From Moesziomyces globuligerus (taxonomy: Eukaryota; Basidiomycota; Ustilaginomycetes; Ustilaginales; Ustilaginaceae): a stretch of 64,000 bases of DNA. Location: contig JARVLF010000010.1 in NCBI GenBank assembly GCA_030849465.1, positions 186,001-250,000 of the forward strand. The letters run 5' to 3'. The position numbers and the translations under genes are program-made. Of this stretch, positions 53,801-61,337 are shown piece after piece (positions within the stretch are counted from its first letter, which is position 1; the number at the start of each line of letters is the position of its first letter). Below the pieces are notes generated by a model. That model saw only the letters and a program-made list of their open reading frames with translations, made no database searches and was not told the origin of the DNA.

Positions 53801-54429
53801 CGGCGCCGCCGGCGGCGCACGGCGCCTATGGCGCGATGGACGAGCATGCGGTGGCGCGCGCGCCGTACGGACGCGACGAGATGCGGCCGCCGCCGCAGCG
53901 ACACGAGGCGCCGATCGTGCCGTCCAACGGGCGCTACGGCACGTCGCCGGGCACGGTGCCGGCGCTCCTCGCGGGCGCGCCGCACGAGCCGCCGCCCACG
54001 TATGCGCGCGCAGTCGCCGCGCCGCTCGTGGGCAGCAACGGATCGGCCGCGTATGCGCCCGCGCACCCCGCGCCGCACGGCGCCTACGCGCCCGAGCGCG
54101 ACTACCGCGCGTACGCGGCGCCGCCTCCGCACGACGAGCCCGCACGCACGCCCGCGCACATGCCCACCTACGCGCCCGCAAACTCAGAGCCGCTCGCGCT
54201 CGACCCCGCCATGATGGCCGACGACGCGCGCGAGGCCGACGCCGAGGCCCCCGACGCGCGCAGCGAGCCCGATCCGCCGCCCAGCAAGCGCGACCCAGAC
54301 CACGACGACCTAGAGACCGTCCGCGACCAGGCGCGCAAGATGGCTCGCCGCATGCGCCCCGATGCCTCGGACGCCGAGATCGAGCGTCTCGTGCACAACT
54401 TTATCGGCGGCGACGCCGGTGCTGTCTAA
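47884..54429 (+). CDS. Histone H3K4 demethylase, KDM5/JARID1 family (Lid2-like)
   Basis: Nuclear Fe(II)/2-oxoglutarate enzyme that removes methyl groups from H3K4. Single exon, 2181 residues, with ATG in a CCACCATG context. Domain order: JmjN at about 218 (APIFYPTLEEFVDPMKYI), ARID at about 285-380 (YQLKLVIAGLGGYDAV), PHD1 at about 534-582 (CEICLRGEDG...CDECNRGYHMYC), and JmjC at about 730-850. JmjC has intact iron ligands H743-x-E745 (CWHNED) and H831 (AYHSGFNHG). Then come the C5HC2 finger at about 934 (CAHCTLFCYLG), a PLU-1-type helical region to about 1350, PHD2 at about 1419 (CICRSSAPIS) and PHD3 at about 1664 (CLCHEPESG...CDKCMLWFH). The last ~300 residues are a Pro/Ala/Tyr-rich extension with one folded-looking segment near 1890-1970. 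The full architecture is conserved and catalysis is expected. Confidence 0.96.
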   Translation: MTTTKPVAPNGAPSTGSSDHPQRIVVKSVNGHEPIKVEPSSFTSASASRSTSAQVSTPFSSPTKSNATSSPSKSPTKQRRAQPILVSSREFGLSAGGDSDDESKDGDTDLIKGPSVKRLSRKSKSDAISAIAGKELDEQTSAPHVQQAPVAPSGNPALHPARKLLQQQHFPPLVFDTSPPPASGSASHSPQLAIPTSASTPRRPPPRLRPRLFELEEAPIFYPTLEEFVDPMKYIAWIASPQGGNAKAYGIAKIVPPAGWSPECVLDEQTFRFRTRVQRLNSLSADARASQNYQEQLQKFHAQQGRKRVSVPVIDGRSVDLYQLKLVIAGLGGYDAVCRGRKWSDATKQIGYNEKDCAQLSTQVKAAYTRIILPFEEFMTKAKEQTRASAASISPSLAQNPTMGDANDVSLQNVSMSPSIEANDRNAHSNTPEPLGAAGAADLLASAASASVASSSALDSATQSPSAVASTRRSSRKRSEAASTPASASRNPLQLASSPATPLASRRRKGVSPLVETDPHARAHSGHPGAEEQMCEICLRGEDGLNMLLCDECNRGYHMYCLQPPLTSIPKSQWFCPPCLVGTGHDFGFDDGETHSLYTFWQRAEAFKRDWWSKRPDRVWTPDANDSSEPNGVVRTNGLARRIHGTDLTVSEDDVEREFWRLVHSQSEEVEVEYGADVHSTTHGSALPTQETHPLSSYSRDKWNLNNLPILPGSLLQYIKSDISGMTVPWIYVGMIFSTFCWHNEDHYTYSINYQHWGETKTWYGVPGEDADKLENAMRKAAPDLFETLPDLLFHLTTMMSPEKLKKEGVRVFACDQRANEFVVTFPKAYHSGFNHGLNLNEAVNFALPDWIFDDLESVQRYQRFGKPAVFSHDQLLITVSQQSQSIETSVWLEAPMQEMVEREIAKRNALREIIPGLKEEVYDEDVTESQYLCAHCTLFCYLGQLTSPKADGVACLDHGFEVCNADAPVKWTLKLRFSDEQLHSILAKVSERAAIPRNWIQRLKKTLSLGPNPPLRTLRTLLHEGEKIAFSLEPLEDLKAFVTTANSWVDRANVFLVRKLHKRRGELTHAPAGRGRRSKGGASGEDSNARRASLDTSAEDTDAVADRSPETLYALLSELDSLHFDAPEIASLRSLVQELEEFVAQSNEIMRKRNESEPSLKDCESVLTLGSALNVDAPQIKELSDYVERRKWVQDMKESRDAYLYYHEAEELLQRADSCGLADHELRKELEQRRDAGARWTERARQALEGPAALTIEVLEELSETSADIPVVLEVAQDIGNALTKAKELQKTMQALHKGLQGSAQGAAAVDADGDLSMVSISENSEAADRLALLPDARRAVRAIRTNKLELEHAQEVEKAIQIHDSWKAAFNQVMQTVATGNRRVTDADRDAELDKLVERVENTTDPSDDQPKAGSRNCICRSSAPISVPTSSTAECSHCHVLYHLPCIKVRSSEVSRAEGGWTCPFCPWTGHALFLKNRKAVNVMELSKLVYDQDHRRDQFHFLPLEWDAIEEVVAKAKRFETAAKRMIKTLSLMRRDQKQTILAHWLRRSIGSPVDVLGPEKVNMLDLISETLLALWPDPAEERAAPTHTQPKAETPTHSDDRIEATPAQGSSRHVGRGETDSASPAIREDRKRKAKRGKRAKLVFREEIGLGAYRDRQPIYCLCHEPESGRMIACDKCMLWFHTHCVRLDDPPNLGDEPWICPMCCIKAERKYPQAEVRVKEMGVTDQDLWLDIRATLRSLEKPVSKVQSWSSREDKRIVLHLEKFTPAIHAEEVHSQISKRARLESDTPSKARASVGRSDSISTPAKEGAMAYAPVPVPSEAARGIVPAPTPSVASQVQPPPPAAEAPVAQVAAADESFGAASPVQGEAATGRSPAPGGFDWAQTARRRHAEGMDNLYRRGITDAMLMRFYIGWNGRMLVHPMRDPAGVVVEVQLGEAIRLHADDPEGVRVIRAAIDRHNARMERSAAAPPAAHGAYGAMDEHAVARAPYGRDEMRPPPQRHEAPIVPSNGRYGTSPGTVPALLAGAPHEPPPTYARAVAAPLVGSNGSAAYAPAHPAPHGAYAPERDYRAYAAPPPHDEPARTPAHMPTYAPANSEPLALDPAMMADDAREADAEAPDARSEPDPPPSKRDPDHDDLETVRDQARKMARRMRPDASDAEIERLVHNFIGGDAGAV

Positions 54430-54578
54430 CCCCTTGTTCGCCGCCATCCACGTCTGCACACGATTTGAGGTTCCGGACCATTTTTTCCACACGCAATGGG
54501 CATCTGTCAGGGATTCATGGTTACAGAAACGGGCGAGGGGGATCGTTTGATTGACTCTGGGTAGAAAGGGGGGACAGG

Positions 54579-56504
54579 TTAGAGGTGAACGGAGCCGTCC
54601 TCGATGCGCTTGTAGTGTTCGGGGAGGAAGGGTTGGTAGGCGTCTGCGTTGGGGGGTAGCCAGTAGAGTTTGTCGGAGCCGCAGAGGGAGTGTTGGATGC
54701 CTTGGTTTCGGAGTTGGACCTTCTGCTGTTTGACGGTACCGGTTTGTTCCATGGTGGGGACGATGCGGAGGAAGAGGGGGACGGCGTATTTGGGGAGGGA
54801 TTTTCGGACGGTGGTGGCGAGGAGTTTGAAGTCGAGGTCCTGCGCGTAATCTGCGGGGATGGCGGCGCAGCCAGCTCTGCCGTCGTGTTTGGGGACAAGG
54901 ACGCCGTAGACGTTTGCTTCGCCGACGACCTGACCGAGGGCGTTTGCGACTTCGGTGGTCGAGACGTTTTCGCTCCTCCACCTAAACGTATCGCCCATGC
55001 GGTCTCCAAAGTAAAAGAAGCCATCGGCATCCTTGGACATGAGATCACCGCTGCGGAACCAAGCATCTCCCTTGGCAAGTGCGTCCTTGAGCACCTTCTT
55101 GCTGGTCGCTTCGGGATTGTCTGCGTAGCCTTGGAACTTGGAGATCGACGTGGTGCCGATGCGCATGACGAACTCGCCCGCCTCGCCCGGTGCGCACTCG
55201 ACGCAGAAACCCGTCTTGGGATCCCGGAAGATGTCCTCGGTGATCGGATCGACACGGATGATCTTAAAGTCGGGGCGCAGCTTGGTCGCCAGCGTACCCA
55301 TGCGACCGACGGCACCGGCACCAAAGGGGCCCGTGTTGAAGTTGATCAGCGCGCCGTTGCCCTCGGAGGAGGCGAAGAACTCGGAGATGGTGCGGACGGC
55401 GTAACGCTCGCGGAACTTTTCCCAGACGTCGGGACGCATGCCGTTGCCATAGGCCATGCGGACCTTGTGCTGCTTGTCCTTGGGCGAAGGAGGAACGGCG
55501 AGGAGGTAGCGAGCGATTTCGCCAATGTACTGGACGACGGTGGCGTCGTACTTGCGGACCTCGTCCCAGTACTTGCGGGCGGAGAACTTGCGACCGATGA
55601 TGACGGTGCTGCCGGAGCAGAGCGAGGCGCAGATGCAGAGGAAGAGTGCCGACGAGTGGTAGAGGGGCATGGGCGTGTAGATGCGGTCTGCGGTCGAGAA
55701 GCCGTTGAAGGTGGGCCAGACGCTGCAGGCGGTACCCATGCGTCCGTGCGAGCAGAGCGCCGCCTTGGGCAGACCGGTGGTGCCGCTGGTGTAGATGAGC
55801 GCGGCGGTGGTGGACTCGCCGACGTCCTTCCTGTACTTGTCCGGGATGCGCTTGGACGAGTACTTTGCGAGCTCCGTGGGGCCGAACTCGAGCAGCTTGG
55901 CCAGCGGCTTCTGCGCCTGAGCCGGGGGCTTCTCAGCATCGCCATCGAGGGGCGTGACGCCGTCGTCGTACCTGAGGAAGTTTTCGATGGGCGACTTGGC
56001 GATGAGCTCGTCCTGCACGTCGGACACGGCGGCCTCGAGGTAGGGCTCGTAGACGAGCAGACGCGCGCGGGAGACCGAGACGCAGTGGACGAGGCCCTTG
56101 TCGGTGAGCGAGTTGTTGATGAATGCGGGGACGACGTTGATGCACATGCAGGCAAAGAACCACTCGAGGATGGCGACCGAGTTGCCCATGAAGATGGCCA
56201 CGCGGTCGCCCGCCTTGAAGCCGCGGGAGAGGAGGAAGTTGGCGAGGCGGTGGACGTCGGTGGCGACCTGGCCCCAGGTGAAGTTTTTGCCGAGGTAGAC
56301 GTAGGCGATGGCATCGGGACGCTTCTGGGCCTGGTTGTCAAAGTACTCGTAGAGGGAGAGCTTGTTGCGCCAGCTGCGGATTTTGTGCTTGAGCTCACCG
56401 CCGGATGCGCCGCGACCGAGCATGAGATCGTTGGCGAGGCCGTGCTTGGCATCGAGGTAGGCGATGGCGGCCAAGGAGGCGGCAGCTTTGGCGATAGCAG
56501 CCAT
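54579..56504 (-). CDS. Very-long-chain acyl-CoA synthetase / fatty acid transport protein (Fat1/FATP type)
   Basis: Activates long or very long fatty acids to CoA thioesters, coupled to uptake at membranes. Single exon, 641 residues from the ATG at MAAIAKAAASLA; upstream in-frame sequence has only a GTG. The first ~20 residues are hydrophobic and Ala-rich. The AMP-binding motif IYTSGTTGLPK lies at about 237-247. The FATP/VLACS signature GDTFRWRSENVSTTEV is present near residue 525, with FFASSEGN and GDAWFRSGDL between them. The C-terminus YQPFLPEHYKRIEDGSVHL is typical of the family. There is no SKL-type peroxisomal signal. The 3' end is 149 bp from the convergent KDM5 gene, and the 5' side is divergent from the WBP2-like gene. 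Confidence 0.93.
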   Translation of the reverse strand: MAAIAKAAASLAAIAYLDAKHGLANDLMLGRGASGGELKHKIRSWRNKLSLYEYFDNQAQKRPDAIAYVYLGKNFTWGQVATDVHRLANFLLSRGFKAGDRVAIFMGNSVAILEWFFACMCINVVPAFINNSLTDKGLVHCVSVSRARLLVYEPYLEAAVSDVQDELIAKSPIENFLRYDDGVTPLDGDAEKPPAQAQKPLAKLLEFGPTELAKYSSKRIPDKYRKDVGESTTAALIYTSGTTGLPKAALCSHGRMGTACSVWPTFNGFSTADRIYTPMPLYHSSALFLCICASLCSGSTVIIGRKFSARKYWDEVRKYDATVVQYIGEIARYLLAVPPSPKDKQHKVRMAYGNGMRPDVWEKFRERYAVRTISEFFASSEGNGALINFNTGPFGAGAVGRMGTLATKLRPDFKIIRVDPITEDIFRDPKTGFCVECAPGEAGEFVMRIGTTSISKFQGYADNPEATSKKVLKDALAKGDAWFRSGDLMSKDADGFFYFGDRMGDTFRWRSENVSTTEVANALGQVVGEANVYGVLVPKHDGRAGCAAIPADYAQDLDFKLLATTVRKSLPKYAVPLFLRIVPTMEQTGTVKQQKVQLRNQGIQHSLCGSDKLYWLPPNADAYQPFLPEHYKRIEDGSVHL

Positions 56505-57267
56505 GATGTGCGAGGTGAGCGAGCGGGACGAGGTGGTGGATGGATGAGGTGATGCGCGGCAGGCTAGAGACGAGGGTGGGGAGTGGGATGGTGGTGCGGG
56601 AAGGGATGAGAAAGGAAGAAGTGTCGGTGGCACATGGTGCAGACGGCGATACAGTGGGTGTGCCGCTCAGCGCGAGGCGTGGCCGAGTGTATGCAGTGAG
56701 GATCGAATGCGGTGGAGTGCTTCTCTCTGCCAAGTGTCAGTGAGCGCCGAGGTTGGCGGAGCGCAGAGCGGGCGGAGCGAGCCAAAGAGTCGTTTGAAAG
56801 CGCCTTTTCCCTGCCCCGCCTTGTGGAGGCGGCGAGCCGCATGCAATCGTCTCGCTGGTGTAGTGCCTCAAAGCTAGCCAGACTAAATCCAGGCTACCGT
56901 GGACTGTGCAAGTGCTCGACGAATCTATTGTGCTTCGCTTTTCACGCTGCATCACCAACTGCCTTTTTTTGTGGGGGCAGAACGCGCCCACACGCACGCT
57001 GCAAGCTGCGTTACCGCCCATCCACCAAAAAGTCACCGCCCTCTGCTACCCCGCTCGCATCACGCTTCGACCCTCTCGACACTGTATCGACCAGGTGGGG
57101 TCGTGCACCTCGCTCGCAGCAGCAGCTCCTCCGGTCTCTCCCGCCGTGAAGCCTGGTTTCAGCTGCTCGGATCGACATACGACCACAAGTTCCACGCGTC
57201 GAATCTGGCTTGGCCCTGCAGTTGGTCCACCGCCGCTGCGCACGCTCCACCCTCGTCGCTATCGTCC
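56505..57267. promoter_or_regulatory. Divergent promoter region (FAT1-like / WBP2-like)
   Basis: 763 bp between the two starts. No TATA box or named element is recognised. No separate gene is seen. Confidence 0.45.
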
Positions 57268-57991
57268 ATGGCGCTCAACTGGGTGACGCTCGACCAGGAC
57301 GGCCGCACGCCGCTGCCACTTCCGGACGAGACGGTGCTGTGCCGGGTGCCAAAGGCGTCGCTGCAGTGAGTGTGCCACCACCGAGCGAGTTGTAGAAAGC
57401 CACTCGCAACTGATGAGCATTCCTTCTGCTTTCGCGCGCACAGGCTCGACTATGCTTCGCACGGCCTCGTCTACAAGGCTGACGGCAGTGCCCTGATCTC
57501 ATCGCATCGCGTACGTCTGCTCCTTTAGTGTCCTGCCTGAGCCACTAAGCACTGACGATCTACCGCGTGGGCATCTAGTTCGTCTTCATCCGGGATGCGC
57601 CAACGGCGGCGGGCGAATCGGAGCTCAAGTCGCTCTCGGTGCCCATCGACCATCTGCAGGCGACCAAGTACACCATCCCGATCTTCACCGCGCCGTATCT
57701 GCAAGCCGACGTCTACTCGGTAGCCGCAGGCGGCCTCCCCGAACGACAACCGGGCCAAGAGGCGCATCCCGTCGGCAAGCTCAAGCTCTGGTTCGTCGAG
57801 GCTGGCGGCATCGCCTTCCGAGACGCCATCGACAGAGCCAGGCAGCTCTGGCAGAGCAGAAGGCAGCAACAGCTGGATCAAGATGCTCTCCGTAAGTGTT
57901 CGACCATGCGCACCGGCTGGCAAGATGGCGTAGCATGCTAACCGGTCAACTCCTCTTCCTTCTAGCCGCATATGAGCCGCCGGAAAGTTGA
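57268..57991 (+). CDS. WBP2-like GRAM-domain protein
   Basis: Small GRAM/PH-like protein related to WW-domain-binding protein 2. There are four exons: 57268-57365, 57444-57510, 57579-57891, 57966-57991, all GT-AG with consistent phases, giving 167 residues. It starts MALNWVTLDQDGRTPLPLPDET, as WBP2 proteins do, then SHGLVYKADGSALISSHRFVFIRD (GRAM core), SLSVPIDHLQATKYTIPIF, and FRDAIDRARQLW near the end. The animal proteins continue with a long proline-rich tail carrying PPxY motifs. Here the protein stops after PAYEPPES, so no PY motif is present. The last exon codes for only eight residues. Confidence 0.85.
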
Positions 57992-58851
57992 GCGAGGCAT
58001 CAGCAATGCTCATTCCGTTCATAGGTAGAGGGACATCGGTGCGCTCGGTGGTATCGAGGGCTGCTGGTGGCTCGTAGCTGAGCGAGTGAGCGAGTGGAAT
58101 CCGATCCAGATCGGGAGATCCGGCGCATGGAACGATGATCGCCGATCTGATCTCGGAGTTAATTTCGGCCGCTCGCTTCCCACTAGTCGCTCTGGGCGGG
58201 AAGCGAGCGCAGGCAAGTTGAAGCGCGAAAAGCGCCGCTCAATTCTCCGAGCTAGCTCGCTCCTCCTCATCGACGCCAGCCTTCACCGGGACTCGAGAGG
58301 AAAGACGATGCCGATGTAGGAATGAAGTCACGCGTGCTGTATCACCACCGCATCCGAGTCACCACGCCATGCGTCGCCGATTCATGGCGGCCGTTGTACC
58401 GATGCGTACAAAACCCCGGCTTATCATTCGGCTGGGATCATGCTGCCATCCTGTTCATTTGGCTTTGTGCGCAGATACGCTGCAGGTGCGCATCGACGAG
58501 GTGGGGCGAAATGCAATTGCCGTCCGAGGTGTATGAGTGAGCCCGCCCGACGCGTCTGTCAAGTTCGGTCAATTGGCCGGACGTTGAGCAAAAGGAGCTC
58601 CAGTCGCCGTTCGACGTCAAATTACGCCGTTGCACAGTGCAAAACGACTGCAATCCAAGCCAAGGTTTTCTTGTACGAGTTCGTTTGCGCTGTTCCTGCT
58701 TTTTTTCAGGGCACGAGCTAGAGTCTCTTTGGAGGCTGCTCCTCGCCGCCTGTGCAGTATAGCCGCCTGCCCTGACCACACAGCATGCTAGACTAGTGGC
58801 ACTCGATGCCGCCTTGACTCATTCCCGGTCAACACGCCTCCATCCTGCCCT

Positions 58852-58871
58852 CCCCCACCCCACCCCACCCC
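58852..58871 (-). promoter_or_regulatory. G-quadruplex motif
   Basis: Four C-runs of 4-5 separated by single A residues. On the minus strand this reads as G4 runs with one-base loops, the most stable class of intramolecular quadruplex. It lies about 185 bp upstream of the MFS start and 50 bp upstream of the TATA element. Confidence 0.7.
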
Positions 58872-58920
58872 TTCCCTGACCACATCTATCCAAGACGCCG
58901 GCTCAGTCCAGCTCGATCCT

Positions 58921-58926
58921 TATAAG
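58921..58926 (+). promoter_or_regulatory. TATA box of the MFS transporter gene
   Basis: TATAAG in GC-rich surroundings, 135 bp upstream of the ATG. Plausible core promoter position. Confidence 0.45.
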
Positions 58927-59055
58927 TCCAGCTTCTTCCTTGCCTTCGTGCGCAGGCGCCCGGCTTTCTTCCAACTCTTCGACCCAGCCCCTCCTGCTAG
59001 ATTTCCCCGGAGGTCGTGACATGCCACCCTCCACGTCGTCATAGCGTCCGTCACC

Positions 59056-61233
59056 ATGCCTTCCCAAAGCAGAAGCAGCAGTCAGCATCGTCCGCACCAA
59101 CCTCCCGAGTACCTGGGCGCCGACCAGCCCTCGCTGTCGCTCCAGACACCCTCGTCCTCTCAGCCGCCGCCGCGCAACGTCTCGGCACCACCATCGCTGC
59201 GAACACCCTCCTCGTCCACATCACATACGCGCCTGGACTCATCAACGCCCACCTCGTCGGCGCCCAAACAGCACAAGGCCGACCATGCTCCCTCCTCTTC
59301 CGCCACCTCGCTCCACTCGACGGACGACGAGGAGCACGCGGACCTCCCTGGTCCGCTCCCCACCTCGCAGACTCTGCAGCCATTGGCCTCGCGTCTGACG
59401 CGCGCCGACTCGCGCTCCAAATCCGGCCAACCTGGTACGGCTGCCCACTCGTCCTCGGGCAGGCCGCGCTCTGCTTCCAATCGCTCCGTCTCGTACGTCG
59501 ATGCGGCCAACAAGTCCGAGCTCGCACGCGCCTCGTCGCGCGTCTCGTCGATACACCGCTGCGCCGACCCCAACTATCCGGCCTCGGCGCTCGCGCTCAC
59601 GCTCACCAAGTCCGAGGATCCGGACGCGATCTACATCGACTGGCCAGAAGACGATCCCGAGAATCCGTTCAACTGGCCCAAGTCGCGCCGCTGGCTCCTC
59701 GTATCCGTCTGCTTCCTCTTCACCGCCTGCACCGCCTTCAACGGATGCGGCTATCCCTCGGCCTCGTTCAACGTCGCGCAGGACCTGCGCACCACGCAGC
59801 TCGTCTACCTCGCCGGCAACACGGCGTTCCTCTTTGCCGTCTCCATCACCCCGCTCGTCCTCGCACCGCTTAGCGAGGTCTACGGTCGCAATCCGATCTA
59901 CCTCTCCGCCGTGCTCGTCTTCACCCTGCTCTACATCCCGCAGGCGCTCGCCAAGAACATCACCACCATCATCGTCGTCCGCTGGTTCCAGGGCATGGCC
60001 GCATCCGTAGGCAACTCGATGGTCGCAGGAAGCGTCTCGGACGTCTTCCACGCTAGCGAGCGCGGGTTTCCCATGTCGCTCTACGCCATCGCCGTCTACA
60101 TCGCCCAGGGTGTCTCGCCCTACATTTCGTCGGTCACGGTCAACCGCGCGAGTTGGCGCATCATGTTCTGGTGGCAGGGCGCGCTGTCGCTGCTGACGTA
60201 TGCGCTCATGTTTCTCCTCCTCAAGGAGACACGTGGTCCCGTGCTGCTCTCTCGGCGCGCCAAGAAGCTCACCGAGCAGACGGGAAAGTTGCACAAGTGC
60301 AGGGCCGATGACGAACGTCTCAACTTTCTCGTCATGGTCAAGGTCTCGTTGGTGCGTCCGATGCAGTATCTCCTCCTGGAACCTGTGGTGCTTAGCTTCG
60401 CCCTCTGGATCGGCTTCCTTTGGGGTATCCTTTTCATCTCGCTCGAAGCCATCCCCATCGTCTTTTCCGGCTACGGTTGGAATGCTGAACAGCAGCATCT
60501 GGCACTGCTGACCATCGCCGTCGGTGGTACGATCGGCTACTTTGTCAACTTTCACCAGGAGAAGCTCTACGCAGCCGCCGCACGCAAGTACGGCGGCAAA
60601 CCGCCGCCCGAAGCGAGGCTCTACTATGCGGCCGCAGGCGCCGTGTTGGCTCCGATCGGACTGTTCATCTTTGCCTGGACGGGTCGAGTGGGCGTTTCGC
60701 CCGCCGCACCCGTCATCGGACTGACGCTCTTCAACCTCGCGCTCTTTCCCGTCTACTTGGCCGTCTTCTCGTACCTTGCGGATGTGTACGAACGCTATGC
60801 CTCGAGCGCCCTCGCTGCGCAGAGCTTCTTGCGCAACACGTTTGCCGCCGTCTTCCCCCTCTTTAGCCAGCAGATGTACGAAAAGCTCACGCCAAAGTAC
60901 GCCTCCACCCTCCTCGCCGCCATCGCCTGCCTCCTCGGCGTCGTCCCCTTCGTCCTCATCAAGTACGGCGATAGGATCCGAAGCCACAGCAGAGCTGCAC
61001 TGGCGTTGCAGAGGGAGGAACAGCAGGCCGCAGAATGGAGGGAGGAGGAAAAGAACAAACTCGCAAGAAGAGAGGCTAGGAGACTCGCAAGACTCGCAAG
61101 AGCCAACCCTGCCCACACCTTTGACGAGGAAAAACACATCCACACCAAGCACGACGACGAGCAGAGCCAGACCTCGCCCGAATGCGAGGACTGCAGCAAT
61201 CCAAACTTCCGCCCACCCACCAGCATCCTGTAG
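59056..61233 (+). CDS. MFS transporter, DHA1 type (drug/polyamine H+ antiporter-like)
   Basis: Twelve-helix proton-driven exporter of the plasma membrane. Single exon, 725 residues. Residues 1-~190 are a Ser/Pro-rich cytosolic extension. The family entry motif DPENPFNWPKSRRW precedes TM1. LAPLSEVYGRNPIYL is the loop 2-3 motif A variant. FQGMAASVGNSMVAGSVSDVFHASERG lies in TM4-loop, and GVSPYISSVTVNRASWRIMFW in TM5, as in Tpo1/Flr1-like carriers. The long loop between TM6 and TM7 (about 390-425) is charged. The C-terminus is a Lys/Arg/Glu-rich helix (REEQQAAEWREEEKNKLARREARR) and ends near CEDCSNPNF. The substrate cannot be read from sequence. It is convergent with the CLPTM1 gene (104 bp between stops). 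Confidence 0.92.
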   Translation: MPSQSRSSSQHRPHQPPEYLGADQPSLSLQTPSSSQPPPRNVSAPPSLRTPSSSTSHTRLDSSTPTSSAPKQHKADHAPSSSATSLHSTDDEEHADLPGPLPTSQTLQPLASRLTRADSRSKSGQPGTAAHSSSGRPRSASNRSVSYVDAANKSELARASSRVSSIHRCADPNYPASALALTLTKSEDPDAIYIDWPEDDPENPFNWPKSRRWLLVSVCFLFTACTAFNGCGYPSASFNVAQDLRTTQLVYLAGNTAFLFAVSITPLVLAPLSEVYGRNPIYLSAVLVFTLLYIPQALAKNITTIIVVRWFQGMAASVGNSMVAGSVSDVFHASERGFPMSLYAIAVYIAQGVSPYISSVTVNRASWRIMFWWQGALSLLTYALMFLLLKETRGPVLLSRRAKKLTEQTGKLHKCRADDERLNFLVMVKVSLVRPMQYLLLEPVVLSFALWIGFLWGILFISLEAIPIVFSGYGWNAEQQHLALLTIAVGGTIGYFVNFHQEKLYAAAARKYGGKPPPEARLYYAAAGAVLAPIGLFIFAWTGRVGVSPAAPVIGLTLFNLALFPVYLAVFSYLADVYERYASSALAAQSFLRNTFAAVFPLFSQQMYEKLTPKYASTLLAAIACLLGVVPFVLIKYGDRIRSHSRAALALQREEQQAAEWREEEKNKLARREARRLARLARANPAHTFDEEKHIHTKHDDEQSQTSPECEDCSNPNFRPPTSIL

Positions 61234-61337
61234 ATTCCCTCAACTTTTCCACGCACGTACTTTTTCTGCAATGCACACTCTGCACCCCTGCAAATCTTCG
61301 TCTTTCATTTCGATGCCACTGGGCTGTGCGGGTGAGA

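Larger units (their letters stand above)
57992..59055. other. Intergenic region upstream of the MFS transporter
   Basis: 1.06 kb. The first part is the WBP2-like 3' end. The promoter-proximal part holds a four-run C-rich (G-quadruplex) motif and a TATA box. No gene is seen. Confidence 0.5.

Noticed and set aside
54690..56552. 620-codon frame on + opposite the acyl-CoA synthetase
   Set aside because: Codon-bias shadow. The AMP-binding signature is on the minus strand.
56505..56633. N-terminal extension of the acyl-CoA synthetase
   Set aside because: Only a GTG start is available and the sequence resembles a leader. The ATG at 56504 begins the family-like N-terminus.
59242..61152. 636-codon frame on - opposite the MFS transporter
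   Set aside because: Charged, motif-free translation. The sense frame has the membrane helices.
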